Source of the DNA: Volutella citrinella
Taxonomy: Eukaryota > Ascomycota > Sordariomycetes > Hypocreales > Nectriaceae
NCBI GenBank assembly: GCA_034401135.1
Contig: JAWZSP010000007.1
Location: forward strand, 1,364,001-1,428,000
Length of the DNA stretch: 64,000 nt
Reading direction: 5' to 3'
Within the stretch, counting starts at the first letter, position 1, and each line of letters opens with the position of its first letter. Below the pieces are notes generated by a model, which saw only the letters and a list, made by a program, of their open reading frames with translations, was not told where the DNA came from and searched no databases. This document shows, one piece after another, positions 22,632 through 36,699 of the stretch. Both the position numbers and the translations under genes were made by a program.

Positions 22632-25600
22632 TATTGCAGATGGATGAATTCATGAGCTACGAATTACGTTTTGTTTTCTCGCTTCTGAGATTGGGGAAAC
22701 ATACGAAAGGGATTGAAACATGTCCCTTTGTCGACTTCCTCATTTTGTTCGCTTTCGTTTCTACAACGTGCGTCCGGCACACTTGCGAAGGAGGGGAAGG
22801 AAGAGGAGAGGCACTTGCAATACTGGTTGTGCGAGACTGACTAGAGGTGCTGGAAGAGGAACATGAAAAAAAGTTTTGCTTCACTTTACCAAGGGGTTTA
22901 CACCAGTGGAGAGGGCTCCTCATGCGGCTCACTTGGAGTCGAATCAAGCTTGGTGTGGGAGGGATACGGAGGGGCTTGAGCCTTGTAACAAAATTTGGGA
23001 AGAGGATACTCGGACCGCCAGGATGACGGCGGTTCAATGAATGGCATTAGGATTCGGGACTCGGGACTCTCTAGGTTTGCAAGGTTATTACGAAAGTGCG
23101 TTCAAAAATAAAAGCATACCCCAAAGACAAGGACCAAACACGCGAGCCGCATGGCCGGCCGTAATTAACACCGTGACTGTCGTATATGGCCACAGGAAAA
23201 CATCTCGGCACATGCTGCTCATCGACTGTGTCCTGGGCAGAGGGAGTGTATGGTAGATGCCCAGGGGTAGATGCAGGTGCACGTTACACGGCAGACGGGG
23301 CTAGGTCCAATGCAACGCTGAGGTCATTTCTCGGAGTCTGGGGTGGAGCGGTTCGGACAAGGAAGGCCTAGCCGCTGCACTGATGCAGAACCAAGGCCCT
23401 CTCGCTCGATTGATTGCCAGGCCGCATACCAGGCCAGTGAAGCGGCCAAACCGGGTGGTCAGGAAGGTGGCCGCGAGGCGGGTCTGCATTAGCGTAGCTG
23501 AGAGCTAGGAGGAAGCAGCCGGCAGATGAGGTCGACATGTGAAAGACCAACTTGCGAGTCTCTCTTCGTTCGTGGTGAGATGGATACAGACGACGGGTGT
23601 GTCTTCTGTTGCACGTGTAGGGCGATGTGCGGCCAAACGCGCTAAGGCATCCCATGGGCTAGCATGAGGAGGAGCAACAGGCTAAGGGTCGCTAGGGCCA
23701 TCCTACCCTTGAAGATGATTTGCAGTAAAGGCTAGAGGCTAAGAGGGATCCTTGATGCAAGCTTGGCCAATGTTTCGAGATCCTACAGTAGGTCCTGTAA
23801 TTGTGTCCCAGACAACTATCAAGCGGCACTCCCTCCCCTCCTCACGGACTCGAACCTGCTGTTGACTAACATCGAAAGGCGCCTGCCCAACTGGACAGGG
23901 CTGATTCGCAGCCATGGGTGATTTGTGTACGTAATGGAGATATCGCGTCTGGATCTGCGGGTGAGCTAGCGGTGGTGCATGTGCATGTATCATCAGATGG
24001 CGCCAGCACCGGGACGGGCAGCCAAGACCCCAGAGCGGCTGTAGGGCACACACCACACAGGGAACAGAACGCTCCAGGGCCTCGCCCATGGGTCATGGCC
24101 AATGCTGGCCGGGGAGCTTCGCCCTCAGGCTCCGCCCTGGGACTTCACTACTGCAGCGCCTTCCCCTCACTTTAGCCCTCGCTCACCGGGGGACGTACCT
24201 TCTCTCCACTCGAAATTACCTTGCTGTGATAATGGAATTGATACATTCTTCTCAAGTGCCATTGGTGCTGACGCACGACGCAACTCGCCCAAAACACACC
24301 AGTTCATACATTTGATGGCCATAGCCTTGGAGGTTGCTATGTGCGTCACGGTCGGCCGTCATCGGGCAACACTCTGGGTTGACCTGCCCGGAGTGTGGCT
24401 GCGGCGCTTGTCGTTTTCCATGAAGCAGGGCCGACCAGGGCACGACGGTGAAAATGCCTTGAATTTGGGTGTGAACGAGAATTGAAGAGTGCCGGATTGC
24501 GTCGGATCAAACAAGAGCCCCCGCGCCCTCGGACAGTGTCCCCCCGAGGCTGGTTGCTCCCTGCGACTGCCATTCAGGCGATGCGTTACATCGTGGCGGA
24601 AATGGGATGGTTGGTGGTTATCGCCAGCGAGATAGCCCATCTCAACACCATACGCGTTTGTGAGATGGTCCTTGAGCAGGAGCAGTAGTCCGTGAGCCAT
24701 TAATGGCGACGCCGAGTCAAGACCCAGCACCCTCCGAGCTGCGCCGCGTGAGATGCCGCAGGCCTTCCTCCAATGAGTCAAATGGCAGCAGCATTGGCAA
24801 CACTGGCCTGCCTATCCCATCTTTTGAACATCCATACTGGGCGCGTGCAGAGGGTCGACGGTGCATGCTTACCAGCTGGTTCATACGGGAGTGCCAGTCG
24901 CGATCATGAGCAACCAAATCAGGCGCCCTAAAATCCCCGAAGCAGAGCCTCCTACACAGAAGCGTGTGAGATACGCTGACGGTGGCGGTAGGCTCGAAGG
25001 ACCCTGCTGGCATTGATCGACCAGAATGCCGATGATTTGGCCGCCTCTGGTTGCGAGTGCACCTCAGCATCTGGAGGATCGACGACCAGCCCGCAAGTTG
25101 CAGGGACTATGTGCTGGTAAGTGCTACGGAGGCCAGTCGAAAGAGGCACAGTCGTCGCAGGAGGGTGGGCAAGGTGGGGAGCTTGCTGTCTCTCGACGTG
25201 TTGAGCTACCCGCTGTACGATGTATCCTGGCCTGCTGAACTTCAGTTAGTGCCGGTGGTCAACAACGCGTTCCCACTGCGCTAACCCGTATCCTTTGTGT
25301 CGTGCATGGCTTCAGACGCAGGTCCTCGATGCGGCGGCGCCGCGGCGGACGACTTCCAAGGGAGTGAGAACCAAGTGGCCCCGAGGTCAGAGACGGAGAT
25401 GATTACAATCCAGGCACGAGGAGCACGAAGAGCACAAGGGTGCTGCCGAGGGTGCGTGCCAAGGGGTGTCTTTGCAGTCTGTCAAGAGAGACATGCAAGA
25501 CAGGGCCCCTGGTTGCCCGCTCGGGTTTTGAGACTCGCCGCCAGGCCATCCTTGCACTGAGCAGGATGAGGGAATGGGGAAGGTGGTCACAGCTCCTACC

Positions 25601-28527
25601 TCTCCTAAGTACCGTCACCAAGGTAATTACCAATGGGCGAGATGCTCTTGCCTTTGACATGGACGGCGCACATACTGGAATTATCATGATACCTCCTTCC
25701 CATCGAACGGGATTTCCTGCCCGTCTCCGCCTGTAAACCATTGTCAGCTCCACCTCAGCGGTTCGACCCGTGTCACCACTGTGACGAGAACCTCTGACGA
25801 AATTGAAAATGAGGGGTTCCTTGCTCAGTTGCTCCGTCTTCATCCCGGCTAATGCGTCCAGACAAGGCTGTCTTCTCCGAGCTCTTCAACCAACAGGTAG
25901 TAGTCGAAGCTAATGGCAATGGGGCCCCCAACTTCATGCCACTGCCCCCTGATCGACCTAATACCACAGCTCGTCCTGCGTATTGGCCTGTTCGTCAAGG
26001 TACACAAGGGTCTGTGGGCGTGCAGATTGGTGATCCTCACGGGTATCGCCAAACAGTACCCAGGCCAAGAGGCTTTTCGCAAGCCACCACAGGAGGACAA
26101 GTCAGAACGGCAGCAAGCCCCAGAGGGCATCGCCCACTACCTACCTTACTCAACGCCACGTAATTAGTAGTGCTTTTAGCCGTATTCCCCGCCCCGGTTA
26201 CCGTCGATTCCTCCTAAGCAGTGCTGACTGCCATTTCGAGCCCCACGACAACAACCCAGGTACTAACTTGGTAGTTGTAGGCCGCAATTCCCCCACATGA
26301 TAGTCGTGTCACTGGGTCGACCCAATTGAGCAGTGGCATTCCTCAGCTTAGGTCCCAAACCACACAGAGCGAAACCGTCCGAACAGCTGAAGATGGCCGA
26401 AATCCCGCTCTGTTTTCCTTATCATAGCCGCTTGGTGCGTTGTTTGATGACATTGCCGGGCAAAATTCATAGCCCACCAGTCGAGCATAAGCCAATCAGT
26501 GGAGATGAAGCACCTTCACCGTCCATCCCCGCATACATGTCAACAATTGCTCACTTCTTACGGGGACCAGAAGTTTCGCCAACAATGAAGCAATGTTGCG
26601 CATGTCTTGATTCGTTGTGAACAATGCAAAGCTGATTGGCCTAGTTGCCTTGTTTTGTCGAGATTTGGCCACGTCATTAAGCCTGCCTTCTAATCCCTCG
26701 GCCACATGTTGACGCTGTTCGAACATCCCGTTTGCGCGATGGTGAACTGGTCTGCTCTGCATACTACGCACAGTCTAGGCTACCTCGTCATGCAAGTTGA
26801 GTTGGACACCCAACATGCATTTCGGCCCACCCATTGGGGTTGGAACCCCTCCACCATTTTTGTCGCCGCAGTCAGTGGGTGGGCGCAATAATGCACTCAA
26901 ACTCGAGTGTGTGCTTCATCAATGGCCATTCGCCGCACCAACCTGGGCGGCCTCAAACTGCCCTCCAAACGGCCACACACGGCGAAGCGGCCATTGCTTG
27001 GCGGCCATTGCTCCGTCTCATACGGAGTACGGATACAGCGGTCATATCTGCCGATTCCACACGGCCCCACTGTCATATCTCCATACATGAATCTTTATCA
27101 GGGACCGGCGTGTGCGAGCCACTTCCCTATCTGTACAGGTGCAGCTGGCGTAGCCGCCGGACAATGACCGTCCATCGCTGACGGACAAGAGGCGAAAATT
27201 ACTGTTGAGGGAGCCAATAGCGCGCAAGTCCCTCTGACGTGATCCGGGCTTTGATCGTGGAGAGACGCCCCCAGGCGCAAGATCGGGAGTCCCAGGGCAA
27301 CGTTATTCCGAGATTTCTTCGGCATCGCAACTGAAACCACTTGCATGCACCTGGTGAGTCTAGAGCCCATTCTCCTCACATCTATCGAAAGACGTGGCTG
27401 GCGCCTGCATGGCGGTGGTTCGCGGAGGCGTTGCTCATGGACACGCCAATCGAGTCATCTCCGGACACGCAAGCGCGGATGGTGCCGCTGCCCGCACCCG
27501 CTGCTGGGTAGCTTTGCGCCGAATCGCAATTTTCAGCGAGAGCTCGGGGATGTCTGTTCAAGCCGCAGTAGCCGCCGGCCCGGGTGCCTTTCCGGTTGAG
27601 GTTACTCGCCAATCGCCGCCCCTCACTGTACGTAGCATGCACCGACTACCAGCCTTGGCGCTGGTGCTTCAAACTGGCTCTGCACACCAGATGCATGTCG
27701 TCGGCCGATTCTCAACCCACGCCCTTACTAGTAGCTTCTCGCAATCGCCCATTGATCGATCGGTTGCTGAAAGCACGCTCCGACCGGGCCGGCATAGGGT
27801 ACATGTACAGTGCACAAAGCGCCTGCCAGGTGTGCCTCTAATATCATGGCGGTTCAAGCAGGAAGTGGCTCTCTGATGCAGGCCATCTCTGCAGCACACC
27901 GTCGCCTTGCCCCACCCCCCGTCATACGACGACAGCCTGGGCTGGAGGAGTTCATGTCAGGGCATATCGAGCTGTGGGGTAGGTAAAAGTCTGGCTGTTG
28001 ATGTATATCGCTAGCTCGACTGTATCGGTGCTGCTTCGCAGCCCACTGCGGGATGTCTAGTCGCCCGAAGGAATCTGGGAATATGCACCATCCATCGAGT
28101 GTTGATCTCATCAAAGTCCAGAATGTAGCATCAAAGTTAAAGCATCCTGCGGGAGGCTACGAAACTAGAACGGAGAGCCATCCGCCACACAAGTCCCTAG
28201 AACATTACCACGTGAAAACTCGGGGTTTCTATGACGACTCAACCATGTTTGTGCATTGGCTCTTTGATCTGGGTAGCCCGCACCTCCTCTTCTTGAAGCT
28301 ACAGGAAACATAGAGTAGGGCCTAGTCCCATAGGTAGCCAGCATAATACTGGTAGTGGTAGTCACTGTAGACCTAAGTCCGAGCAGAAAATGGTCGTCCC
28401 TTTTGGGCCTGAAATCCCCCAAGTTGAAAGAGTTCGAAACAAGAAAGTTACGAGGAGGAGGAAGCAAAAACTCCTCGAGTAAGACAAGAAGCAAAGCAAA
28501 AAGCCAACCGTGGGAGATGTTGTCGTT
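22632..28527. other. Gene-free stretch of about 5.9 kb
   Basis: The left end holds the GT2 3' UTR and the right end the 3' flank of the BTB-like gene. Open frames up to about 160 codons exist but show no domain, secretion signal or consistent coding bias. A TACGGAGTAC palindrome lies near 27022. I see no tRNA, inverted repeat or transposase remnant. Confidence 0.5.
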
Positions 28528-29813
28528 TCAAGGATCGCCGCCAAGGTGCAAAATGTTTTGTCGGATAGGTTCTACCAGAGGAACACGGCCAGTATAGATG
28601 TAGGCGATTGTGTCCTCCCACGCTTCCGGACAGGGCAAAGGAAGCTCGATTGCATCACCAGGACGGGCGACTTCCGACAAGATGATCGCGGCAATAACAG
28701 GTGTATATGCTCTAGCATACTCAAGGTCTGGTTCCAGTCAGCGACAGCCAACGAAGAACTTGGCATGCAAAGTGAACGAAGGCTGTTGCGAAGGTGGGAT
28801 TTGGGCATGTAGGGTAGCTTACGGATAGGTATGGGCGAGAATCGATGGCGCAGGCCTCTCTTCATGTGCCTGGCAGTTTCTGGCTGTTTGCTGGATGTAA
28901 CATTGCTCCCTGGGCTATCTTTCCTTGCTTCTTGGGGCGAGGGGAACGAGCGTGTCGACAAAGGGCTCTGCGGAGTTACTGGTGGCGCAAGGTGTGTCGA
29001 CGCACTTCTTGGTCCCGGACTTGGCAAAGTTGCGCGTAACTCGCCAAGGTCAAACGTCCTGGTGAGCCCAACTGGTTTCCGATCCCGAGAGTGTATGATA
29101 ACACGAGTTGTGAGAAGGCCGTCGTTGGATATAGGAGACACGGAGGACTCTTGTTGCTGTGGGGAGCCACCTGCTTTTGAAAGGTGTCGAAACTCAACCG
29201 GAATGACCAGCAGATCTGCCTCGCGGGAAAATAGCGATCCCGTGGGTATCCGCCTTGCAAGGCTCCCTCTCTGTCTTTGCACCTGTAGATTTCTGGCCAT
29301 AATTCTTTCCGCTGGCGCAGATTGGCGTCGACCATTGTCCCAACGTCGGCGACTGGGGGGCTCCACACTCTGATCATGTAAGAGCAGGTTTCGGTTTTCT
29401 TCCACGATGGTAGGCCGATGGAATGGCCAAGGCCGGGCAAGCGGCGCTGACATTGGAGGTATTTGATCTGCTTCAACAAGAGGTGAGTTAAGTTCGGGAA
29501 CTTTCGGGCGCAGGGAGACTCTATGGAGGCCTGCTCCAGACAGAGGCGAAGAGCGGCCTCGGGATCCGAGCTTCTCAACAGTCTCCTTGTCAATCCTTCG
29601 CATATTCTCATCTCTGTTCCCTTGGTATGCCGGCAGCGGCAGGCTACGGGGCGAGAGGGGCGAGGGTGTCAAAGCGGAACGGTTCTGAAGCGAAAAGCGG
29701 GCTCGAGAAACATGTCTGGTCGGGTCTCTACTGGGTTCGGGGGTCAAGATGCGAAGGGGCGTGATGGAGGGTCGAGCCTTGGGCCCCGAGAGCTCCGAAG
29801 AAGCGGCAGACAT
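28528..29813 (-). CDS. Unknown protein, disordered N-terminus with short BTB/POZ-like C-terminus
   Basis: Model complement(join(28528..28727,28823..29813)), 396 aa. Reading straight through gives a different tail. I prefer splicing because a good donor (CGTAAGC), a branch-like CTGAC and a CCAG acceptor remove 95 nt, and the phase-1 join gives PIPIHLEYARAYTP. The tail then reads IILSEVARPGDAIELPLP, PEAWEDTIAYIYTGRVPL and RQNILHLGG, which resembles the second half of a BTB/POZ fold as found in fungal BTB-like proteins. Residues 1-300 are Pro/Ser/Arg-rich with one ordered-looking block (VIIHSRDRKPVGLTRTFDLGELRATLP). The ATG at 29813 is the first in frame. The role is unknown; BTB folds mediate dimerisation or Cullin-3 binding, but this one is short and may not do either. 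It is divergent from GWT1. Confidence 0.65.
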
Positions 29814-30861
29814 GGCCAAGGAAGTTTGTGGATTGGTTGTGGAAACCCACAGGCAGGTGGGCAGGGTTGCAGTTTATCTGTTGCCTCTGACTTTTTGACA
29901 ACGAGTCCCGATGGAGGGGCTGAGTGGACTTGATAAATGGGCACAGAATCAAATTGATGTTTGTCTCAAAGTGGGAAGTCAAAGGTCAAAGAAGCGCGAG
30001 GGAACAAGCAGCACGGAGATGCTCTAGTTAAATGCTGTGGCATCTTCTGCCAACAGTGACAACTCTCCTCAACACTCGAGTTGCGTGACGGTGCGCCCTG
30101 GCTTGAGTGAATGCTGTCTGCCTCGTTTCCCGTTTAAACCTAGTCACAATATTGGACAAAGACGCCAAAGCCCTCGTCGTTGGTCGTGGGATATTGGCCA
30201 TGGGGACGTGCATGCCACGCAACTGGTGGGAGGAGAGGGAGACAAAGGAAACCAAATTACTCGGCCAAGCCACTGCGTCAAGGACAACACCAACTTCCTT
30301 ACCTGGTCAAGATCCAAGCGCAAGCGTGGGCTCGTTGAGTCGGAGAAAAATTCTTGAAGGGTACTGCTGTTGAGTCCCAGAAGTACAAGTGCCTGTTGTC
30401 AGTGAAGAGGACTGTCGTTGTCTCTTCAACCTTGCGAGCACTGAGTTTCGTAGTACTAACTCAGGTGTCTATTTGGCGGCTCAACTCCAGGGTACTTCCT
30501 TGTTGGCAAGAGCGTTTAGCCACACTTTGCACCGCCACGCAAGAACGTTGACAGAGAAAAGGCCACGTGATGCAAGTAGCCGTGCGCTAAAGAGAGCTTC
30601 CCATTGGCCAAATTAACATGCCTCGGTGAAGCTTGACTAGGCCAACATCGCCAACGAGGCTGAAATCCGACCCCCCATCTGTCGGCGTGGACAAGTGTCG
30701 TGACCTGCTTCCACCTGCCGATATTGCCTGGATGCGACCAGCTGTCCGCCTGGAGCTGCGCGGAAGCTAGGAGGCGCTGCTGTTACGGGTATACTTAATA
30801 TTGCTGCCTTCCTTCCTCTCTATTCCAACAACTTGCCTGCAGCATCTACATATATCTGGCC
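29814..30861. promoter_or_regulatory. Divergent region between the BTB-like gene and GWT1
   Basis: No credible coding frame. It should hold both promoters. A TATA-like GGTATACTTAATATTG lies near 30788-30803, about 65 nt before the GWT1 start codon. Confidence 0.5.
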
Positions 30862-32427
30862 ATGTCGGATTCCGCAACCTACAAGCAACTCAAGGAGGAC
30901 TTCGTGTCCAACCTCTCCGGCGGCTCTGTCGCAGAAATTAACTATGTGACGTCAGTAGCAGTGGTCAGTACTCCCCTTAGCTTAACAATTTCTCCCGCAT
31001 GACCAGCTTTTACTGACTCCTTGCGACAGGTGGCCGTCACGCTGTGGTCTGTTCTGCAAGCCCGACAGTCATTCTTCGAGCCGTATACTCCCCTCGCCTT
31101 TGTCATTGACTTTGCCCTCAACGTCGGTGCTATACTACTCTCGTTCACGCTCTACGCCGACTCCCCGTTGCTGCTCTGCCTCCTCCTCGTCGTACCCGCC
31201 ATCCTCATCTTCACGCTGCGACCCAACTCCATCACACCGAGAAAGAAGCCCAAGGTTCCGCCACAGGCGCGGACCAAAGATGGCTCGGCAAACTTGGATA
31301 CCCTTTCTGTGAAGCCATTCCTAACGACATATCGGGGCGCCATGTTGATTGCGACATGTGTTGGGATTCTGGCCGTCGACTTTCGCCTCTTTCCTCGTCG
31401 CTTCGCCAAGGTCGAAACCTGGGGCACTTCTCTGATGGACCTTGGCGTCGGGTCCTTTGTCTTCTCTGGCGGAGTTGTCGCAGCTCGCCCGGTTCTCCGA
31501 GAGAAGGCGGCGGGCCGGTCGACTGGCCGTGCGACTCCCTTGCTTCACCGACTGCTACAATCCATGCGCCACTCCATCCCGCTCCTCGTCCTGGGTGTGG
31601 TGCGAATGCTAAGTGTGAAGGGCCTGGACTATGCAGAGCATGTGACGGAGTACGGCGTCCACTGGAACTTTTTCTTCACTCTCGGCCTCCTGCCCCCATT
31701 TGTGGCCTTGTTCCAATCCGCCCTAAAGCTGGTGCCGTCGTTTGCAGCCTTGTCACTGATTGTTGGGGTCACCTACCAAATCCTACTTGAGACCACTGAC
31801 CTGAAGGCCTTTGTTCTTACGGCTCCCAGGACGGATCTGATCTCCATGAACCGGGAAGGCATCTTCAGCTTCATTGGATATCTTGCAATCTTCCTTGCTG
31901 GCCAAGACACGGGAATGTTCGTCATGCCCCGTAATATCCCACCACGCAGCACGGCGAGCGCTGGAGCGCAGCGAAACACCCTCTTGATGACCATGGCTGT
32001 CTGGGGAGGTGTTTGGGCTGGTCTCTATCTGCTCTCGACAAACTACAAATATGGCTTCGGCCTGTCGGTCTCTCGTCGACTCGCCAACCTCCCATACGTG
32101 CTCTGGGTTGTTGCCTTCAATAGCCTCCAGCTTCTCGGTTTTTGCATCGTGGACACCGTCTTCTTTCCCGCCTTCTACAATGCAGTTGATGCTAAGTCTG
32201 AAAAGGCTGCTTACGAGAAGGCCACGACTCGCCTCATCCGGGCCTACAATCGGAATGGTCTCGCTGTATTCCTACTGGCGAATCTTCTGACGGGCTTGGT
32301 CAACATGACTGTTCGCACACTTGACGCAACGCCACTGACGGCAATTGGGATCCTGGTTGGATACATGGCCACCGTTTCCGGTGTTGCCTTAGTATTGGAC
32401 ATGTATAACATAACTTTGAGGCTTTAA
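30862..32427 (+). CDS. GWT1: GPI-anchor inositol acyltransferase Gwt1 (PIG-W)
   Basis: Model join(30862..30963,31030..32427), 499 aa (yeast Gwt1 is 490). The enzyme acylates the inositol of GlcN-PI in the ER during GPI-anchor synthesis and is the target of the antifungal manogepix (established). Seen: the family's N-terminal block [24 protein letters not shown], joined across the 66-nt intron to [12 protein letters not shown] in phase 0; many hydrophobic helices; [47 protein letters not shown], split here as [13 protein letters not shown] and [27 protein letters not shown]; and a C-terminal helix pair ending [16 protein letters not shown]. The intron has the less common donor GTCAGT, a branch TACTGAC and acceptor GACAG. 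Complete, no odd residues noted. Cell-wall GPI proteins depend on it. Confidence 0.95.
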
Positions 32428-35400
32428 GCAGAGAGGTTGACGCGAAGCAAATTATACACTCCTTGTATATGCCGTCATGTAAAGCTTCGGTTATTAATGC
32501 GCAGAGCCAATCTCGGTTCGTGTATTGACACCGGCATCCACTCAAGTGGCGCTTGGGTGGTGCACGACATGGCTTCCTTCAAGTTCAGATCCGGAAGACG
32601 CATAAGATGGAGGGATGCGAGCACGAATGGATCCCTGACGCCAACATGCGGATCACTCGAAAACATAAGTACAAAACAACGTTCTTCCCTCCACGGCTGC
32701 GGTACTGGGGCCCCCAGCAGGTCCATGCATTGTGACCCCATTTGAGCACCTGAGCTGAGAAGATCTGGTCCCCGGACGGATAGGTCTGAAGGCGCGTAGA
32801 CGACGACCATTGAGCAAGGACTCAACCATCGAAACACCCCTTACAGGTGGGGACAGATAGGGATCCTATCAGGGGTACGATGCGTTGGAGATGAGCGATG
32901 AGAGGATGCAATGCGATTGCCGATATTAGCTCCGTCAAGCTATGCACATCATAATTGTCATTGTGGAAAACCGTTGATTGTCATATGCGCCATGTCGCCC
33001 AGCACACACATCTCAGTTACATGATCTCGAAAAGCAAAGGAGAGCAGGCATTGCATTGCAACTGCATGAACGTAGATGCTTGTGCTGAGCTGTGCGTGTC
33101 CCAATGTCTAGTACACGAGGCAAGCTGCTTCCAAAGCTGCACAGCGTCATTGCCGAAAAAGAAAATTCGATTCCACTGGCCAAGCTTGCGGAACGCAGCA
33201 TCCTCACACGCGGCTTGACTCCACATGCCTCATAAACTACTCTTATTGAGGTGCTGTAGCTGGGCATGACGTTTAAAATGGGTACCAGCATATGTTTGGC
33301 TCAGATCACCGTCAGCGGGATCCCTGCTCCTGGACACACCTCATCTCCGACCTCAATGCTCGCCTACTGCGATCTTGGCAGCCAAGAGCTGCCGCGGGTT
33401 CGGGGTTTCCGATAAGGCGAAGAGAGGAAACAATCAAGGTCTATCAAACAACTGCCCGCGAAACGGACCGGGTTTCCTTTTTCTGTCAAGTATTATACGT
33501 CCGCAGTTGGGCCATCATTGATGACCCGTCTCAGTTGCATTCGAGTTGCGGGGTGCGTGGGAAATCGGGGCCCGAGATTAGGCTGTTTCAGAAGCTCGCT
33601 GAGAAAACGGTCCCGGATGGCTTGATTGATTGCATGGGCCGTTGAGACTGCTGTGCACGATTACCATCCAGTTGCCCGTACAGACTGCTGCTAAATAGTA
33701 TGCACGTACGGAGTACGGATAGTGCAGATAGAACGAGCATGAGACAGACAAAAGCCTCCATCAGGGGAGCGGAAACGCCACAGGTGCGAAATTACCCCAT
33801 GATCCAGAGGGGCAGGGATTAGGAACGCCGCACCAGTCGGGGATATGGCCGCTTCCAGGTTGGCCGGAGCCAATCTATCGTTTATTGCCAAGGTAATGAT
33901 GTGAGTGCTCTCAACTCTCCTCTGTGCCGCCGGTACCCTTCACCAAAGCACGAAAACTCCAAGGCCGTTTAACGTCGATGGAGTCTGCCCGCTGTACGGC
34001 GTAGCTAGAACTACCAAGACCGGTGTTGACATACACCCGCTGCAACTTCTAGAGGTGCTAGGAGTTATGTAGCAACTGAAGTCTTGCGGCTCGTGCATTG
34101 TGTTGGTTGGTAGTGGGACTCATCATCTCGCCACCCCACAGCTAGGTCGACATCCATCTGGTATGGGAAGGTCAGGCCTTGGATGAGGTTCAAGCAATGG
34201 GTGGATGACCAACGAGGCATCCCGGTGCAAGTGCGGATATGCGGTAATTGTATGCACTCTGCTAGCCGACGCGGCTCTCGTTGAGCAGCCAAGGCCAGGA
34301 CGCATTGATGAGCCAGACGTGGAGAGAGAGACGAGGTGGCAATATTACGACACGCAAAACAAAGCAGGGCAACCCTGTTTCCGACTCTCAGCTCCCCGGA
34401 TACGTGTGCAATGCGTAGGCCGCATGGCGTAGCAATCATCTACAGAGGTCGAGCGCTCCATCAAGCATCAAGCAGCCCGCACATCGGGGCAGCTCCGCAT
34501 GCACGCTGACACGAAGCAGGGCCCCCAATAAAGGAGCTGATGTGAGCTGGCAGCTATTATGTGGAGCGGATCGGAAAGATGCGAGGCGAGATTATGAAAG
34601 CAGAAGAAGCAATGACAGCGTGGAGGGCGAAGCCATTGATGCAGTGTAAGAAAAAGAAAATGGGACGAAAAGAGGAAGAACAAAAAGGAAGAAAAATGAC
34701 AATAAACGGAGCACGACGAGGGTCTCCCCAATCCCCGTCCGGCGTCGTTGCCGTAGCTTCGTCCCGCTTCATGCTGGCCTTCATCTTCCGGCATACAACT
34801 CGCTCGTCGTCGTTCACATGCAGGGCTTGTGAGGAGCGGCTGCAATTTTCCATCTCAGCAGGGTATGGTATGGAGACTGGGAGAGTGATTAATTCTCGTC
34901 TTCATGCTTGGCATGAGCGTCAAGTGGTTCGGAGCGCCGTATGGTTCGATCGGCCAAACGAGCATCGACGGAGATCACAACGGGCGATTGCCCACATCAT
35001 GCCAGATGCTCTGTAATTACTAAATCACCATCATGTTCCTGGCGAAGGGCGCACGCCCCTACCTGGTGGGCAATGTGAGGCGAGTACCCAGTGTTCGCTA
35101 AAGGCTTCTCGAAAGAAGTGGGAACTGCTCCAGGCGCATCATCTCGCTGGCCGCTAGTCGTAATTTGGCATGGGCGATTGAGCAGGTACCTTTGAGCTTT
35201 GTTGCTTTGCGAGCGAAGAAAGCAGAAATTCTTGGGCCAGGCGGAGGGCGCAAGTGGCCGTTTGATACCAATGCGCGGCGCTTGGGGGGCGCAAACTCGG
35301 CGACAGCGAGCGCGAGGGCACTCAGTGATGTCGGATGATGAGATGGGGCCTAGTGGCGGATGGGAAAGTCGGACGCAGTCGACGCGCGACGCGTTCATCT

Positions 35401-36699
35401 CCCTCGCTGGCTGGCGGGTCGATGAGCTGGCAGTCGGTACGGTAGGGTTTGCTGCATGCGATATGTAACTCGGTGCTAGTAGTAGTAGTGCAAGTGGGCT
35501 GGGTCATTGGGGTTTGGGACGGATGGGCTCGAGTTATAACGACAAAGGGAAGGGTGAGGGACAATACCGCAGCGATATCCAAACAGGGCCAGCGACAGCA
35601 AGGCGTGGTGCCAGGGTTGTCCGATGGCTGCTCTGCAGTTTGTCCCCTTACATGCCAGAATTAATCCAGGCCCCATCGAAGCCGATCTGGTCCCTGTCCT
35701 GTCCGCGGCGGCGTGGTGGGTGGTTTGCGCAGGGAGGACAGACGGACTGGTCGCAAGCCAACGGTCCAAGCTGCGGTGTGGCCGAATGAATGAAGGCAAA
35801 AATGATATAATAATTATGCGCAAGGCTGTCACTAACGCCTTGGTTAATTGCCCGAACGTACCCAGGTGTATGGTACTCCGGAGACAAGTTGGGCTCATCT
35901 GGAGAAGTCGAGGTAAATTTCGGGGGTGAGGCTGCTTTACCTCACTGATATCCTCATATGCTGGCTGGCTCATTACCTTAGTTACCTTACCTTCCCTGAG
36001 GTAGGTTGTCCTGTCTGTTCCTGCCACTGATATGTAAACCACCACCGGGGCACAGCACCCACCCCAACGCTGAGACCACCACTGCCCACTCCTGAGATTA
36101 CTGGTCAATGCCTGGCCGTCACATACCGGCCGCCGTCCTTGCCCGGCCAGGATTGAGACGGGTTCAGTCAGCCTTCCATGCGTGCTGCACGGTGCGCAAC
36201 AGCGAGCTGCGCTTGTCTCCCTCGCGCGGGGCGACAAAGGAGGGAGGAGTCGAGGGCGATGGTGTGGTGTTGGCGGTGGCCCTTGTGGTGGTGTTGATGG
36301 GGGTAGGTAGGTGGACAGATACCTACCCCAGGTACGCTTGCTCAAGGTGCCGAAAACTGGCTCAGAATGGCGCTGCCAGAGACGACGCCTTTGGCTCGCT
36401 GAGGCTGGACCTAAAGGGCGACCAGCGATGGGCATCGGAACACTCGATCCAATGAGATGAGGCCTCAAAGGCTAAATCAAGCACGGGTAACGACGTCAGA
36501 CCGCCGAAACATTCATTGCAAGGCGTGTCGTCCAACAAACTAGCCCCGAACGTAGCGTCCATGGTAGCGCCAGGTCCAGCCGTGATAGGATGGCATGGGC
36601 AGGACAGGAAACGGGCGACGGGAGGCCCTGAGATTGCGGAGACCCGGGCCCCTTCGCAAGGCACCGAGGACCTAATTTCAGCAGCTTAGCGCCCATGCT
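32428..36699. other. Gene-free stretch, left part
   Basis: Begins with the GWT1 3' UTR. No credible gene. The largest open frame (35476-36468, minus) is Pro/Arg/Ser/His-rich without motif or codon bias. A GTACGGAGTACGG motif lies near 33706-33718. Near 35935-36010 and 36300-36335 are short TTACCT/AGGTA runs. Confidence 0.5.

Noticed and set aside
23826..23905. tRNA-like sequence (GGTTCGAGTCC B-box with an A-box-like TCCAGTTGGGC upstream on the minus strand)
   Set aside because: The T-arm stem does not pair (GCAGG against CCGTG) and no acceptor or anticodon stem forms. At best a decayed tRNA relic.
35476..36468. 330-codon open frame on the minus strand
   Set aside because: Composition is Pro/Arg/Ser/His-rich with no hydrophobic pattern, motif or splice context, and it crosses TACC-rich repeats. 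Most likely chance in GC-rich DNA.
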